Below, one piece after another: positions 1-11,018 of a DNA stretch of 60,391 nt. The DNA is from Saprospirales bacterium (GTDB lineage Bacteria > Bacteroidota > Bacteroidia > Chitinophagales > JADIYW01). The translations under genes and the position numbers were made by a program. Under the pieces are notes generated by a model. The model searched no databases and had not been told where the DNA came from. It saw nothing but the letters and a program-made list of their open reading frames with translations. The DNA lies in NCBI GenBank assembly GCA_016711605.1, contig JADJSS010000026.1:1-60391 (forward strand), given 5' to 3'. Position 1 is the stretch's first letter; each line of letters opens with the position of its first letter.

Positions 1-80
1 AATTATGTACCATTGGTGAAGGTACTTCGGAAATACAAAAATTAGTAATAAGTAGAGAAATTCTGAAAGGAAATATATAA
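1..80 (+). CDS. Acyl-CoA dehydrogenase, C-terminal end (partial)
   Basis: Reading from base 3 gives about 25 codons ending in TAA at 78-80. They contain TIGEGTSEIQKLVISREIL, the hallmark C-terminal helix of acyl-CoA dehydrogenases, flavoenzymes that introduce the alpha-beta double bond into acyl-CoA thioesters. The GEGTSEIQ segment lies near the FAD and the adenine end of the substrate in this family. The rest of the gene lies upstream of the window, so the chain-length class cannot be assigned. A strong hairpin follows 22 bases after the stop, so this is the end of a transcript unrelated to the surface-protein operon that follows. Confidence 0.9.
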   Translation, partial: LCTIGEGTSEIQKLVISREILKGNI

Positions 81-102
81 TTTACTTAACAAAAACAAAA
101 AT

Positions 103-138
103 AAAAAAGGTAAATACAGATTTGTATTTACCTTTTTT
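103..138 (+). terminator. Intrinsic terminator after acyl-CoA dehydrogenase
   Basis: A perfect 15-bp inverted repeat (103-117 with 124-138) surrounds a 6-base loop. The outer stem is A-run against T-run, so the right arm doubles as the U-tract. It is nearly symmetrical and could act in both directions, but only the upstream gene reads into it. Confidence 0.85.
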
Positions 139-447
139 TATTAGTATCATTTAATACAAAATTTCCAGATTGGTTTTTAATAAATATCAGTTCTTTTCTC
201 AGACTAAGAACATTGAATTTTTTTAATTAAATATTGTAGAATAATATGTAATATATATTATATAGTGTATTTTTTATAAGCATATCAATTTAATTGCCAG
301 TGTGTTAATTATTAATAACAGTATCTGTTTATAAATTCGCAACAGGTGTTAATTTTTTATTTTTTTTTAAAAAAATCACATGCAACTAAATCGTAGAAAT
401 TTAACACTTGTTAATAATTACTCCTTGTTAAAAATCTTTGTTAAAGT
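139..447. other. A+T-rich intergenic region upstream of the first surface-protein operon
   Basis: No gene is supported here. The stretch is almost pure A+T with long homopolymers (for example T-run then A-run at 356-376). Short dispersed inverted words are present: TAATTATTAA at 306-315 against TTAATAATTA at 411-420, and GTGTTAA at 346-352 against TTAACAC at 401-407. The operon promoter must lie here. AATCTTTG at 433-440 is one mismatch from the Bacteroidota -7 element, but it sits only 7 bases from the ATG, so it is not called. Confidence 0.5.
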
Positions 448-1056
448 ATGATTAAACGAATTTATTACTTAATTTTTTCTCTGCTTTCCACTACAGTTAT
501 CGCTAATACACCAATAAAGTTAGAGATTTACAAGAACCAAGCAGAAAAATCAATCTTATCTAATGATTTAAATGCTCTAAAAATAAATATTCTAGATGCA
601 TTTAAAAATGAAAATCAATATTCTAAAATAGATTTCGCAGCATTTTATCTTTTACGTGCTAAATATTACAAAGCAATATCCAATAATAAATTAGCAGAAA
701 GTGATATTGATACGGTGCTTAAATATGACATTAAAAATATGGAAGCTTATTTATTAAAGACAAGCTTTCTTAAAAGTGCAGATGATCAAATAAAACTTCT
801 CCAAAATGGTATAAATGTCGTAGAAAATAAAATACCCTTAATTAAACAACAGGCTTTAATTAAAATTGGATTAACTGCAGCATTTTGGGACAATGCAATG
901 TACAACTCAGAGCCATTTAGTATAGAAAAAGCAAATAAAGAAATAACCATTGCTAAAGGTGGTTGCTTTCAATTGTCAAACATCATGAATATTGATGAAG
1001 AAGCAAAAGCACTTTATGAAAAGAAATGTAAAATAGAAGCCATTAAAAATTTTTAA
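448..1056 (+). CDS. Small exported protein with TPR-like helices, first gene of the giant-adhesin operon
   Basis: This 202-residue protein has a clear N-terminal signal peptide (basic start, hydrophobic stretch to about residue 19, then small residues before NTPIKLE). The mature part is rich in Lys, Asn and Ile. Segments around residues 65-115 (LLRAKYYKAIS, AESDIDTVLKYD, EAYLLKTSFL) resemble tetratricopeptide helix pairs, although no full consensus TPR is present. It ends only 11 bases before the giant gene at 1068, so the two are probably co-transcribed. A role as a periplasmic accessory or chaperone for the giant protein is inference from position. A second small exported protein precedes the giant gene at 52250-45839 in the same way. 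I do not recognise a named family. Confidence 0.7.
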   Translation: MIKRIYYLIFSLLSTTVIANTPIKLEIYKNQAEKSILSNDLNALKINILDAFKNENQYSKIDFAAFYLLRAKYYKAISNNKLAESDIDTVLKYDIKNMEAYLLKTSFLKSADDQIKLLQNGINVVENKIPLIKQQALIKIGLTAAFWDNAMYNSEPFSIEKANKEITIAKGGCFQLSNIMNIDEEAKALYEKKCKIEAIKNF

Positions 1057-1067
1057 AAATCAGATGA

Positions 1068-4000
1068 ATGAATAAGAATTACTTTAAATTATTTTTAGTA
1101 TTAGTAAGTATTTTGCAATTTCATTTTGCAAAATCGCAAGGTGCTGATAATTGTGGACTTAGTGCAACATTATTAAATCCATCACCAGGTATTCAAATAT
1201 CTGATTTTTTTTCCTTTACTAACACATTAAATCCAACACCAACAGGAACGCCAAATCCAACAGGATTTTATTATACTGTTTCTGCTGATAATGAAATTTT
1301 TGTTAATGCTGCCACCTGTGGCGATCTTTGGTACAGAGTTCAAGTACCAGCATCTGGTGGGTTTAATTTAGATGTTATTTTTGAAGGTGGCGGAACGTCT
1401 GATCTTTCAATGGCATTATATGATGGTTGTTCAGGAAATTTAATTACCGCAGCTGATGATTATGTTTCTACATCATACTTTTTAGAGCCAACGGTTAGTG
1501 TTAGTTGTTTAACACCTGGTTCAATAGTTTATGTTAGAATTTGGCAATATGGTTGTAGTGGTATCGATTTGCCATCAGATTTTACCATCATTGCAACGGA
1601 TTTAGCAGATTTAACTATTGGTGATGCACCATCAACTGCAGAAGTTTTGACAAATACAGTTGGGACTACTACAACAGCATCTTTTATAGATAATAATTTT
1701 TATCCGTTAATGTCTCCAGATTTATCAACCAATACTTGTAGCAATGCTGGGTATGCAATTGCTGGTGGTTGCGAAGATAGATGGTATAAAGTTACTGTTC
1801 CAGCAAACAGAATTTTAGATGTTTCTATTTCAGGTGCTACAAACAATTTTACACTTCAAACATTTACGGGTACAGCTTGTGCTCTAAGTGAATATAAATG
1901 TGGCAGCAACGCTTTGTCACCCGTAATTTCGGATATTGCTTTCTCCACCAATACAGATGTTTTTATAAGAATATTCGATCAAGATTGTGATGAGTATGGT
2001 AATTTAGATTTAGTAACGACTATCAGACCTAAAAATAATAATGACCTAGTTTGTAATGCAACAACATTATCAATTGGTGCTGCTGTTATAACTGATACAT
2101 TAATAAATAGTACACCTTCAATTGGATTGCCTTCTGGTAATTGTTTAGGTGAATGTGCTTATTGTAGAGATCAATGGTTTAGTGTTACAGCAACAGCATC
2201 AGCTACGATGACAATCAAATATAATGTAACTGGAAATATTGGTGTTACACCGAATGGGTTGTATGTTACAGCTTATAGTGCTGCTACTTGTAATGGGCCG
2301 TTTGTGCCAATTGCTTGTAAAAGTGGTACAACATCAGATTCATTACAATATTCACAAAATAGTGGAGAAATTTCTTGGATTCGTGTAATTGATTTTAATT
2401 GCGATACCAATGCGCATCAAATATTTACAATTCAAGCTAATCAAAAAATAGTTCCACCAAACGATGAAGTTTGTCAATCTATCGCTATCAATAATAACGA
2501 TACAACTATTGCCACTTTAAGTGGTGCCACACAATCAGCAACTCTTCCATTTCCAACTTGCGATTATAACACAGCGAATGTTAGTGAAGATGTTTGGTAT
2601 AATTATACATTTACAGAAGATGGTACTTTTGATTTAAGCATTACTTGTTTAGCAGATTGTAGTCCAAATAATAGCACCAATATTGCTGTTTATACAGATA
2701 GCGATGCTGATCCATGTAATGTAAATGCATTTACCCAAGTAGGTTGTTTTAATTCTGCAGGTGCAACTACTTCTATTAGTTGTTTAGAAGGTAGAACTGG
2801 CGATAAATTTTATTTTAGATTATATGATTTGAATTGTAATAATAATGGACGACAAGTTCGTATGTTTTCAAAATTTACATCAGCAACTAATTCATTACCT
2901 TGCAATGCACGTTCTTTAGATAATGGACAATTAACAGATACGGTAGAAACTTGTGGTGTCACGTCAAGTCCAATTGGAACTCCAGATCCATCAGGTGCAT
3001 GTGGTTTTACATCCAATGATGCTTGTGAAGGCGTTTGGTTTTCTGCAACCATTCCAAACTCTGGCAATATAACGGTTGCTGTTAACCCAGATTTTTTTAT
3101 TGCAACAACAAATAATTTAAGCGCTCAAGCATATGTAGATGCTGACAATAATCCTTGTAATGGTGGTTTAGCTTTACAAGGTACTTGTATTACAGGCGCT
3201 GATGTATTTAATTTATCATATACAGGATTAACACCAGGTAATAAATTATTTATTAGAGTTTGGGATTTTAACTGTAATTCTACTACTGGCGAAGATTTTT
3301 CTATTGGTGTTTCTTCCAATAACAATGTTTCCTTAACAGCAGCCGTGAGTGGAACTACGGTAAATTTGGCATGTGGTCAATCCATCTCATTTACTGATAA
3401 TGGTGGTGCAGCTTCAGATTATACAGCACATGCACCGCGTAATATTACATTTTGCGTTCCATCAGGAAAGGCTTTAAAAATTGAAGAAATAACATTAGAT
3501 ATTGAACCAGCAAAAACTACTTCAACTTGTGGTGCAGTAAATACAGGTGGAAATGATTTATTAACTATAATTGATGGAAATTCTACCTCAGGTAATATCA
3601 TTTCAAATATAACAGGCGATTTATCTGCAATCGGTAGATTTGGAACTTATGTTGCTCAAGATGGTTGTATGACTTTTATTTTTGATGCTGATAATTCCAA
3701 CCTAAAAGGAGCTGGTTTCGAATTCAGAATTTCTTGTGTGGATCAATCAACGAATTCTTCTACAACTGTTAATAAAGGTTCAACTGTAACATATACAGAT
3801 CCAGGTGGTATTCTAAATAATTATGCAAATAATGCTTTTGAAATTAAAACATTTTGCCCTTCAGCTGCTGCATTAGCAGATGGTGAAAAGATACAGGCAA
3901 TTATTAATAATTTAGAATTAGAGTCATTAAATGATAAATTATATATTTTTGATGGTAATTCCACTAACGCACCATTATTAGGTGCATTTACAGGTCATCA

Positions 4001-7000
4001 AACTTTTGGTTTAATTAATCAATTAGGTACGATACGTGCTACACCATCAAACACAAGTGGTTGTTTAACATTTATGTTTGTTTCTGATGGTTCAGTAACC
4101 GATGATGGTTTTAATGCAATTATTACTACAGGAAAACCTATAGGTGCAAATGGAGGCGAAAATTGTGCTTCTGCATTGGATATTTCTAAAACAGGTAAAT
4201 ACTTAGCCAATACATTCTTAGCAACAGGTGATCCAAGAAATACAGATCCAAACTTATGTATACCAACTTGTATTGCAGGAACGGGTACCCAAAATATTAC
4301 CCAATTAGAAGGTACTATTTGGTATAAATTTACAACGCCTGCAGCTGGTTGTACTGCTGGTAGTTTAATGAATATTCAATTAAGTAATTTTTCAACACAA
4401 ATTACAGGCAACACAACTGCTTCTTATCCAAATGGTACTTCTGGTACCCAAATGGTTTTATATAGAACCAATTCTTGTATTGTAAATCCTGCAAACTGGG
4501 AAGCAACTAAAGTAACTTGTTATGATATCTTGCAAAATGGTGATGTAACAAATTTAACTGGTTTATTACCCAATACAACATATTACATGATGTTTGATAA
4601 TTTTGCAGGAAGACCTGCTTCTTTGGACATTATTGTAAATAGAAATGATATTGATTCTGCTGTATTTGCTGGCTTAGATGGCGATACTTCATTATGTAAT
4701 AACAGTTTGCATATAATTGATTTAGAGACACTTATTAGAGGTGAAGATACCACGGGTACGTGGTTTAGGTTAACCGGAACTGGTGGTACTTTCGATTCTA
4801 TTGCACATACCTTTAATACAAATGGTGCAACCAATAGTACATTTAGATATGTTGTTTTTGGTAGAACACCATGTCCAAATGATACTAGTATTGCAACTAT
4901 AAACATAGTTAATTTTTTCAGTGCTGGAAAAGACTCATCAATTACAGTATGTGAAAACAATACAACTTTATATACGCTTTCAACTATACTTTCAAATGAT
5001 TCGTCTGGTGGTGCTTGGTCTAGAATTTCAGGAACTGGTGGTACTTTTGACGCAGTATTAGGTACATTTATTGCATCAGTTGGAGCATCATCGAGCCAAT
5101 TTAGATATGTAGTAACCAATACGATACCTTGTAAAAATGATACAAGTTTTGTAAATATAAATGTTAATGTTGTACCAACTATTAATTCAATAATTGTTAC
5201 ATGTTCACCAACTCCAATAAGTGTACAAATTAATGCAACTTCAACATCTGGAACTTTAGAGTATAGTGTAGATGGTGGAACTTATCAAACTAGCAATATA
5301 TTCTCTCCAGTTACAAATGGTAGTCATATATTTAGTGTTCGAGTACAAGGTACAATCTGTACAGACGATTCAACGATACTCATAAACTGTACAACTTGTT
5401 TGCCGCCAGTTATTTCATGTCCTGCAAATTATAACGGATGTTCAAACGAAAATCCAATTCCAGCAGTTACAGGATTTGCAACTGCTGTTCCTGGTACATT
5501 AGGTTGTCCTCGTCCAAAAATTTCATTTACAGATTTATCAATAATAGGAACTTGTCCAAAAGTTATCACTAGAAGATGGATAGCAATTGATACTATAAAT
5601 AATTTATCAGATACTTGTGAACAAACTATAACTTTAAACGATACAGAAGCACCAATCATTAATGTATGTGTATCAGATACTACTATTAATTGCTTATCTA
5701 ATTTACCGGCACCATTTTCATTTAATCAGTTGTATTCAAATTTAGGATACGTAAAAAATTGTTTAACACCAACACCAACTACTTTTGTTTTAGGTAATGC
5801 ACCAGGCAACTTAATGAATACAGGCATAACAACTAATCTCGTAGATTCTGGTATGCTAGTAAATAATTTTAATTTTAATATCCTAAATGAAACCAATGGT
5901 ACGATGGGTGCTGGTGGTTTAAATGATGTTTCAATAAACCTTAATTTAATTACTGGATTTGATCCATACTTTGGTGGAGTATTAAATCCTAAAAAAGGAA
6001 ATGCCGCTTCAACAGGCCATCATGTTACTCAAATTGCATCAGGATTACAAGGTGCGTTGCCACATGGTAATAATGTTGCTAATCGTTCTTCAACTGGAGA
6101 CGTTGTTGGTTATTCAATCTTTGTAGATTTTGCAGACCATTTAGAAATAAATGCACAAGATTTTGGTGTTAGATACACAAGTGGTAATACTGTAGGAACA
6201 GCGTTCGAGTCATCATCCATTGTATTCTTAAACCAAAATAATCAACCATATGGTAGTGCAAGGTATAATGGTTATTTCTTAACACCACCAACGGGTACTA
6301 TTGGCGGTACAAATCCTGCTTCCGTAAATACAACACCTTGGTCTAAAACAGAAAATGGTTTTTGGATAGCACAAGATACTGGTACAGTTAATCGTTCAAA
6401 TATTTTCACTATAACATCTGGTGTAAACGGTACCAACGACGATAGAATTATATCAGCAACAACAGATGGTGGATTAAATGCAACAGATAAAATAGGTGGA
6501 TTTATTTTTACAGTGTATTTAGAAGATATTGCAGCAACGACTGTTTTAAATGCAAATACAGCTACATCAACTAGGTTTACAAGCACGCTTAATGATTTTA
6601 GAATTGCAACTTTATGTTTAGAAAAATTTGATCCGATAACTGATAATTGTTTAGATTCATCTCAATTAAAATTAACAGTTAAAAACGATACCATTGGTAG
6701 TAGAAATTGCAATGGTAATTTATCAGTAAAACGTTCATATATAATTTCAGATTCTTGCAACAATGCAGATACTTGTGTTCAAACAATTACGATTCGTGAT
6801 ACTATCAAACCAATAAAAATAATTGACACATCTATATGTCAAGGAAATTCAATTACAATTGGATCAACTACATTTTCAACTCCTGGTTTATATAATGTTA
6901 CAATTGCTAATGGTGGTTTTTGTGGATGTGATAGTATTGTTACATTAAATTTAGCTATTAAAAACAATTACAACCTAACTATTAATCGTACAAGTTGTAG

Positions 7001-10000
7001 TACTATTGATACAGGAAGAGTAGTAAGTAACTTGATAACAACAGCAGGTTGTGATAGTATTGTTACAACAATAACTACGCTAATATCATGTACAACAATA
7101 GATACATTGTACGATACTCTAAAAACAAATGATTCTATCATTGTTTGTGTTCCTATTGATTCAATCTTTAAATTAAATATCAATGGCGTAACAATCTCAC
7201 CTATGGAATGTATTGAAGGTGGTTTAACTGCTTCTCAAGTTAATTCTTTGGCTATCAGCAATGGAGCAACTACACCTTTTGCAACTTGGAAAGCTGCTTA
7301 TGATTATGCAGTTTCAAATAATCGAGATACGATAACATTTATAAGAGGTACTTATTATCCAGGTGGCATAAATGGTTCAACATCTGAATGGGGTGATGCT
7401 TTTGGTGGATTCGATTTATTAACAGACATGAAAATTTTTGGCAATGGAGCCGTTATTGACAATTCTGCTAATTCTAATAATCTTGCATTTGCTAATATTT
7501 TAGGTAATAATGTATTGATTGATGGAATAACATTAGTAAATATGTCTGCTACAGGTTGGGGCGCTATTTATGTAAATTCAAATACAACCAATTGGGTAAT
7601 TAATAATTGTAATTTTGATAAATGCGATGTACAAGGCGATGCACTTCAGGTTAATTTAGGTGCAACTGGAAATGGTACGATCTCAAATTGTAATTTCTAT
7701 AATAATACCACAGTTTCAGGTTCACAAAGTGCAATGTATATTAAAGCAAATAACTTTGCGAACTCATCGAATTTAAATGTAGTTAATTCTAATTTTACGT
7801 GTAATTTTAGAAATGGACCTGGTGGTGCCATTCAAATACTAGATAGAGCAAATGCTAATTTTAATAATTGCTCATTTACAGGTAATATTGCCAGTTCAGC
7901 AAATAGTGGAGCAATTGACATTACAGGTAATTCAATTGTTGCAATCAATAATTCTCGTTTTATTAGTAATACAGCTATCGTAAATGTTCAAGATGATGGT
8001 GGAGCAATTGGTTTATCAGGCGGTTCTACATTAACTGTTACAAACTCTATATTTAAAAATAATGTCGCAACAGAAACGGGTGGTGCTATTAAAGCAACAG
8101 GAACTGCTTTATCATTGGTTACCTTAAATATTTCTGGTTGTGTTTTTGATTCTAATAGAGTGAATACCGCTACTTCGTATGGTGGTGCAATTTATTTAAA
8201 TGATGTAATTGCAAATATTACAAATAATTACTTTGTAAATAATAAATCATTAGGTGCTAACACGAACGGAGGTGGAGGCGCAATTTGTGTTGAAGTGGGT
8301 AGTGCAATATCTGATATATACATAAACCAAAATTCTTTCTTAAATAATAATTCAGCAAACAATTCAGGCCATGATATCAAAGCATATTCTGATGTTTTAT
8401 TAACGGATGCAGTATCTACAATTAATTCTTCAGCTTCACCAAAAGTGGGTGTTGATATTTGTGGAAGTAACGATATGCAATTCTTGGCTTTTCCTTTAGG
8501 TTCCATTTCTAATTGTTTTATTGATAAATTTAACAGAGCAAATAATACTTCTATTGTTAATGGTTGGATAGAGACGGAAACTCAAGCCGATGGTATTCAA
8601 ATTACTACGAATGAAATTGATTATGATGGTGGCTCTGGTGCTGAATGGCTCAATAGACCTTTGTCTCCAAATTTTATTCCTTCTGGTGCAACATTTAATT
8701 CAATTCTTACTAATAATACACATAAACTTTCTTGGTCATTTAATATTGGTTTAGGTTCGTCAGCATCTGGTTTTGATGTTGGTACAGATAGAGGTACAGG
8801 ATTTGTTTTAGCAACCACAAATAGTAATTATACTTTAGGTGATGGTTATGCTGTAGTTATTGGCCAAGGTACAGGTACCGATGCTCTAAGATTAGTTAAA
8901 TTTACTGGTGGTTTAGACGCTGATGCAAACCTTACAAATATAATTTCTGATAATACTGTTCATGATGGAACAAGTAATAATAGAGTCAGTGTAAAAGTTG
9001 AATATGATCCATCTAACGATACTTGGACATTGTTTTCAGGTAATGGAACAAGTCCTAACTGGTATTTAGATGATCCAAGACAATTATCTGCTACAACAAA
9101 TAGCTTTACAGCTAGTGCTATAGATGCAACACATACTGGATTAAGTATGACAACAATGGGTGCATTATACATGGATGCAACTGCTACAGCTCAAGCTTAT
9201 AAATTAGATGCAGTGTCTTTTAGAATGGGCGATGAGCGTGATGGCTTAGCTTGGAATGGTACTTATTCACCAATAAATGCAACGTACAATTGTCCAACAA
9301 CAATACGTCCAACTGCACAGTGTTCAAATGTTGTGATCACACTTTGTGATGGTTCTAAAAAAGATACAGGATCATTAGGTGTATATGCTATTGATTCTTT
9401 AGGTTGTATTAAATATATTTCTAAAGACTCAGTTGGAACAGAAAATCCAATTTGTGTAATTGTTTGCGATACAATAGCTAAAATCTGTGATACAACTATT
9501 GTTATTATTACGGTTCTTCCTTCAATTGATACATTAAGAGATACAAATGTTATTAATGCTGACACAATAATTTGCATGCCTTTTGAACCTGGATTTATTC
9601 CTAGTTCTTCTACTATTTTTAATTGTGGTCATAATAATAATAGCGGAAATATTTATACAATAAATAATGCAGGTTGTTTAACCATTAATAGAAGTGATTC
9701 GGTTAAATTTAATATAGATACTTTATGTGTTTCAACATGTAATGCACAAGGTTTATGTGATACAACTATAGTAATCATAAGCAATATCTGTCCACCAGTT
9801 GATACTATAGTATTAGATACATCAATTTGTCAAGGTGATTCTATTTTAGTCAATACAATTTGGTTTAAAAATACAGGTACTTATTTTGTTTCAAATGGTG
9901 TAAAGTGTCCTACAATTACTAAACTGATTTTAAATATTAAGTTGCCTATATCAACGACAGTAAATGCATCGAGCTGTATACCAGCAGATACAGGCACAGT

Positions 10001-11018
10001 TGTTACGACACTCATAGGTGTTAACGGTTGTGATAGTATAGTAACCACAATCACAACATTGTTACCAACGTCAACAACAACAGTTAATGCAACAACGTGT
10101 ATTGCATCAGAAGTAGGCACGAAGATAGATACATTAATAGGTCAAGCAGCAAATGGTTGTGATAGTATAGTAACCACAATAACAACATTGTTACCAACAT
10201 CAACAACAACGGTAAATGCAACAACGTGTATTGCATCAGAAGTAGGAACGAAGATCGATACATTAATAGGTCAAGCAGCAAATGGTTGTGATAGTATAGT
10301 AACCACAATAACAACATTATTGCCAACATCAACAACAACAGTAAATGCAACAACGTGTATTGCATCAGAAGTAGGAACTAGAATAGATACATTAATAGGA
10401 CAAGCTGCAAATGGATGTGATAGTATAGTAACAACAATAACAACATTGTTACCAACTTCAACAACAACGGTAAATGCAACAACTTGTATTGCATCAGAAG
10501 TAGGAACTAGAATAGATACATTAATAGGACAAGCAGCAAATGGATGTGATAGTATAGTAACAACAATCACAACATTGTTACCAACATCAACAACAACGGT
10601 AAATGCAACAACGTGTATTGCCTCAGAAGTAGGAACTAGAATAGATACATTAATAGGACAAGCAGCAAATGGATGTGATAGTATAGTAACCACAATCACA
10701 ACATTATTACCAACATCAACAACAACGGTAAATGCAACAACGTGTATTGCAACAGAAGTAGGAACTACAATAGATACATTAATAGGTCAAGCTGCAAATG
10801 GATGTGATAGTATAGTAACAACAATAACAACATTGTTACCAACATCAACAACAACGGTAAATGCAACAACGTGTATTGCATCAGAAGTAGGAACTAGAAT
10901 AGATACATTACTAGGACAAGCATCGAATGGATGTGATAGCATAGTAACCACAATCACAACATTGTTACCAACGTCAACAACAACGGTAAATGCAACAACG
11001 TGTATCGCATCGAAGTAG
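1068..11018 (+). CDS. Giant T9SS-type surface protein, N-terminal part (broken by frameshift)
   Basis: The 3316 codons begin with a signal peptide (MNKNYFKLFLVLVSI...AKSQG). Domains in order: five or six beta-sandwich repeats resembling pre-peptidase C-terminal domains (about residues 25-755, each with a WYRV-like core and a ...RVWDFNC-like end); two CUB-like domains (about 757-1020); another PPC-like domain; domains with FRYVV strands; an HYR-like segment (about 1445-1530); a right-handed parallel beta-helix (about 2045-2480, many GGAI and NNxF turns); and a concanavalin-like domain (about 2485-2735). Then come diverged and finally near-identical cysteine repeats. The frame stops at 11018 through a 5-base loss in a repeat, but homologous sequence continues to 19783. 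I read it as the N-terminal half of one adhesin-like gene of about 6200 codons. A SprB-like role in adhesion or gliding is analogy only. Confidence 0.85.
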   Translation: MNKNYFKLFLVLVSILQFHFAKSQGADNCGLSATLLNPSPGIQISDFFSFTNTLNPTPTGTPNPTGFYYTVSADNEIFVNAATCGDLWYRVQVPASGGFNLDVIFEGGGTSDLSMALYDGCSGNLITAADDYVSTSYFLEPTVSVSCLTPGSIVYVRIWQYGCSGIDLPSDFTIIATDLADLTIGDAPSTAEVLTNTVGTTTTASFIDNNFYPLMSPDLSTNTCSNAGYAIAGGCEDRWYKVTVPANRILDVSISGATNNFTLQTFTGTACALSEYKCGSNALSPVISDIAFSTNTDVFIRIFDQDCDEYGNLDLVTTIRPKNNNDLVCNATTLSIGAAVITDTLINSTPSIGLPSGNCLGECAYCRDQWFSVTATASATMTIKYNVTGNIGVTPNGLYVTAYSAATCNGPFVPIACKSGTTSDSLQYSQNSGEISWIRVIDFNCDTNAHQIFTIQANQKIVPPNDEVCQSIAINNNDTTIATLSGATQSATLPFPTCDYNTANVSEDVWYNYTFTEDGTFDLSITCLADCSPNNSTNIAVYTDSDADPCNVNAFTQVGCFNSAGATTSISCLEGRTGDKFYFRLYDLNCNNNGRQVRMFSKFTSATNSLPCNARSLDNGQLTDTVETCGVTSSPIGTPDPSGACGFTSNDACEGVWFSATIPNSGNITVAVNPDFFIATTNNLSAQAYVDADNNPCNGGLALQGTCITGADVFNLSYTGLTPGNKLFIRVWDFNCNSTTGEDFSIGVSSNNNVSLTAAVSGTTVNLACGQSISFTDNGGAASDYTAHAPRNITFCVPSGKALKIEEITLDIEPAKTTSTCGAVNTGGNDLLTIIDGNSTSGNIISNITGDLSAIGRFGTYVAQDGCMTFIFDADNSNLKGAGFEFRISCVDQSTNSSTTVNKGSTVTYTDPGGILNNYANNAFEIKTFCPSAAALADGEKIQAIINNLELESLNDKLYIFDGNSTNAPLLGAFTGHQTFGLINQLGTIRATPSNTSGCLTFMFVSDGSVTDDGFNAIITTGKPIGANGGENCASALDISKTGKYLANTFLATGDPRNTDPNLCIPTCIAGTGTQNITQLEGTIWYKFTTPAAGCTAGSLMNIQLSNFSTQITGNTTASYPNGTSGTQMVLYRTNSCIVNPANWEATKVTCYDILQNGDVTNLTGLLPNTTYYMMFDNFAGRPASLDIIVNRNDIDSAVFAGLDGDTSLCNNSLHIIDLETLIRGEDTTGTWFRLTGTGGTFDSIAHTFNTNGATNSTFRYVVFGRTPCPNDTSIATINIVNFFSAGKDSSITVCENNTTLYTLSTILSNDSSGGAWSRISGTGGTFDAVLGTFIASVGASSSQFRYVVTNTIPCKNDTSFVNINVNVVPTINSIIVTCSPTPISVQINATSTSGTLEYSVDGGTYQTSNIFSPVTNGSHIFSVRVQGTICTDDSTILINCTTCLPPVISCPANYNGCSNENPIPAVTGFATAVPGTLGCPRPKISFTDLSIIGTCPKVITRRWIAIDTINNLSDTCEQTITLNDTEAPIINVCVSDTTINCLSNLPAPFSFNQLYSNLGYVKNCLTPTPTTFVLGNAPGNLMNTGITTNLVDSGMLVNNFNFNILNETNGTMGAGGLNDVSINLNLITGFDPYFGGVLNPKKGNAASTGHHVTQIASGLQGALPHGNNVANRSSTGDVVGYSIFVDFADHLEINAQDFGVRYTSGNTVGTAFESSSIVFLNQNNQPYGSARYNGYFLTPPTGTIGGTNPASVNTTPWSKTENGFWIAQDTGTVNRSNIFTITSGVNGTNDDRIISATTDGGLNATDKIGGFIFTVYLEDIAATTVLNANTATSTRFTSTLNDFRIATLCLEKFDPITDNCLDSSQLKLTVKNDTIGSRNCNGNLSVKRSYIISDSCNNADTCVQTITIRDTIKPIKIIDTSICQGNSITIGSTTFSTPGLYNVTIANGGFCGCDSIVTLNLAIKNNYNLTINRTSCSTIDTGRVVSNLITTAGCDSIVTTITTLISCTTIDTLYDTLKTNDSIIVCVPIDSIFKLNINGVTISPMECIEGGLTASQVNSLAISNGATTPFATWKAAYDYAVSNNRDTITFIRGTYYPGGINGSTSEWGDAFGGFDLLTDMKIFGNGAVIDNSANSNNLAFANILGNNVLIDGITLVNMSATGWGAIYVNSNTTNWVINNCNFDKCDVQGDALQVNLGATGNGTISNCNFYNNTTVSGSQSAMYIKANNFANSSNLNVVNSNFTCNFRNGPGGAIQILDRANANFNNCSFTGNIASSANSGAIDITGNSIVAINNSRFISNTAIVNVQDDGGAIGLSGGSTLTVTNSIFKNNVATETGGAIKATGTALSLVTLNISGCVFDSNRVNTATSYGGAIYLNDVIANITNNYFVNNKSLGANTNGGGGAICVEVGSAISDIYINQNSFLNNNSANNSGHDIKAYSDVLLTDAVSTINSSASPKVGVDICGSNDMQFLAFPLGSISNCFIDKFNRANNTSIVNGWIETETQADGIQITTNEIDYDGGSGAEWLNRPLSPNFIPSGATFNSILTNNTHKLSWSFNIGLGSSASGFDVGTDRGTGFVLATTNSNYTLGDGYAVVIGQGTGTDALRLVKFTGGLDADANLTNIISDNTVHDGTSNNRVSVKVEYDPSNDTWTLFSGNGTSPNWYLDDPRQLSATTNSFTASAIDATHTGLSMTTMGALYMDATATAQAYKLDAVSFRMGDERDGLAWNGTYSPINATYNCPTTIRPTAQCSNVVITLCDGSKKDTGSLGVYAIDSLGCIKYISKDSVGTENPICVIVCDTIAKICDTTIVIITVLPSIDTLRDTNVINADTIICMPFEPGFIPSSSTIFNCGHNNNSGNIYTINNAGCLTINRSDSVKFNIDTLCVSTCNAQGLCDTTIVIISNICPPVDTIVLDTSICQGDSILVNTIWFKNTGTYFVSNGVKCPTITKLILNIKLPISTTVNASSCIPADTGTVVTTLIGVNGCDSIVTTITTLLPTSTTTVNATTCIASEVGTKIDTLIGQAANGCDSIVTTITTLLPTSTTTVNATTCIASEVGTKIDTLIGQAANGCDSIVTTITTLLPTSTTTVNATTCIASEVGTRIDTLIGQAANGCDSIVTTITTLLPTSTTTVNATTCIASEVGTRIDTLIGQAANGCDSIVTTITTLLPTSTTTVNATTCIASEVGTRIDTLIGQAANGCDSIVTTITTLLPTSTTTVNATTCIATEVGTTIDTLIGQAANGCDSIVTTITTLLPTSTTTVNATTCIASEVGTRIDTLLGQASNGCDSIVTTITTLLPTSTTTVNATTCIASK

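Noticed and set aside
300..420. Inverted words GTGTTAA/TTAACAC and TAATTATTAA/TTAATAATTA as an operator pair
   Set aside because: The arms are 7-10 bp of nearly pure A+T in a region where such matches are expected by chance, and the spacing is over 45-95 bases.
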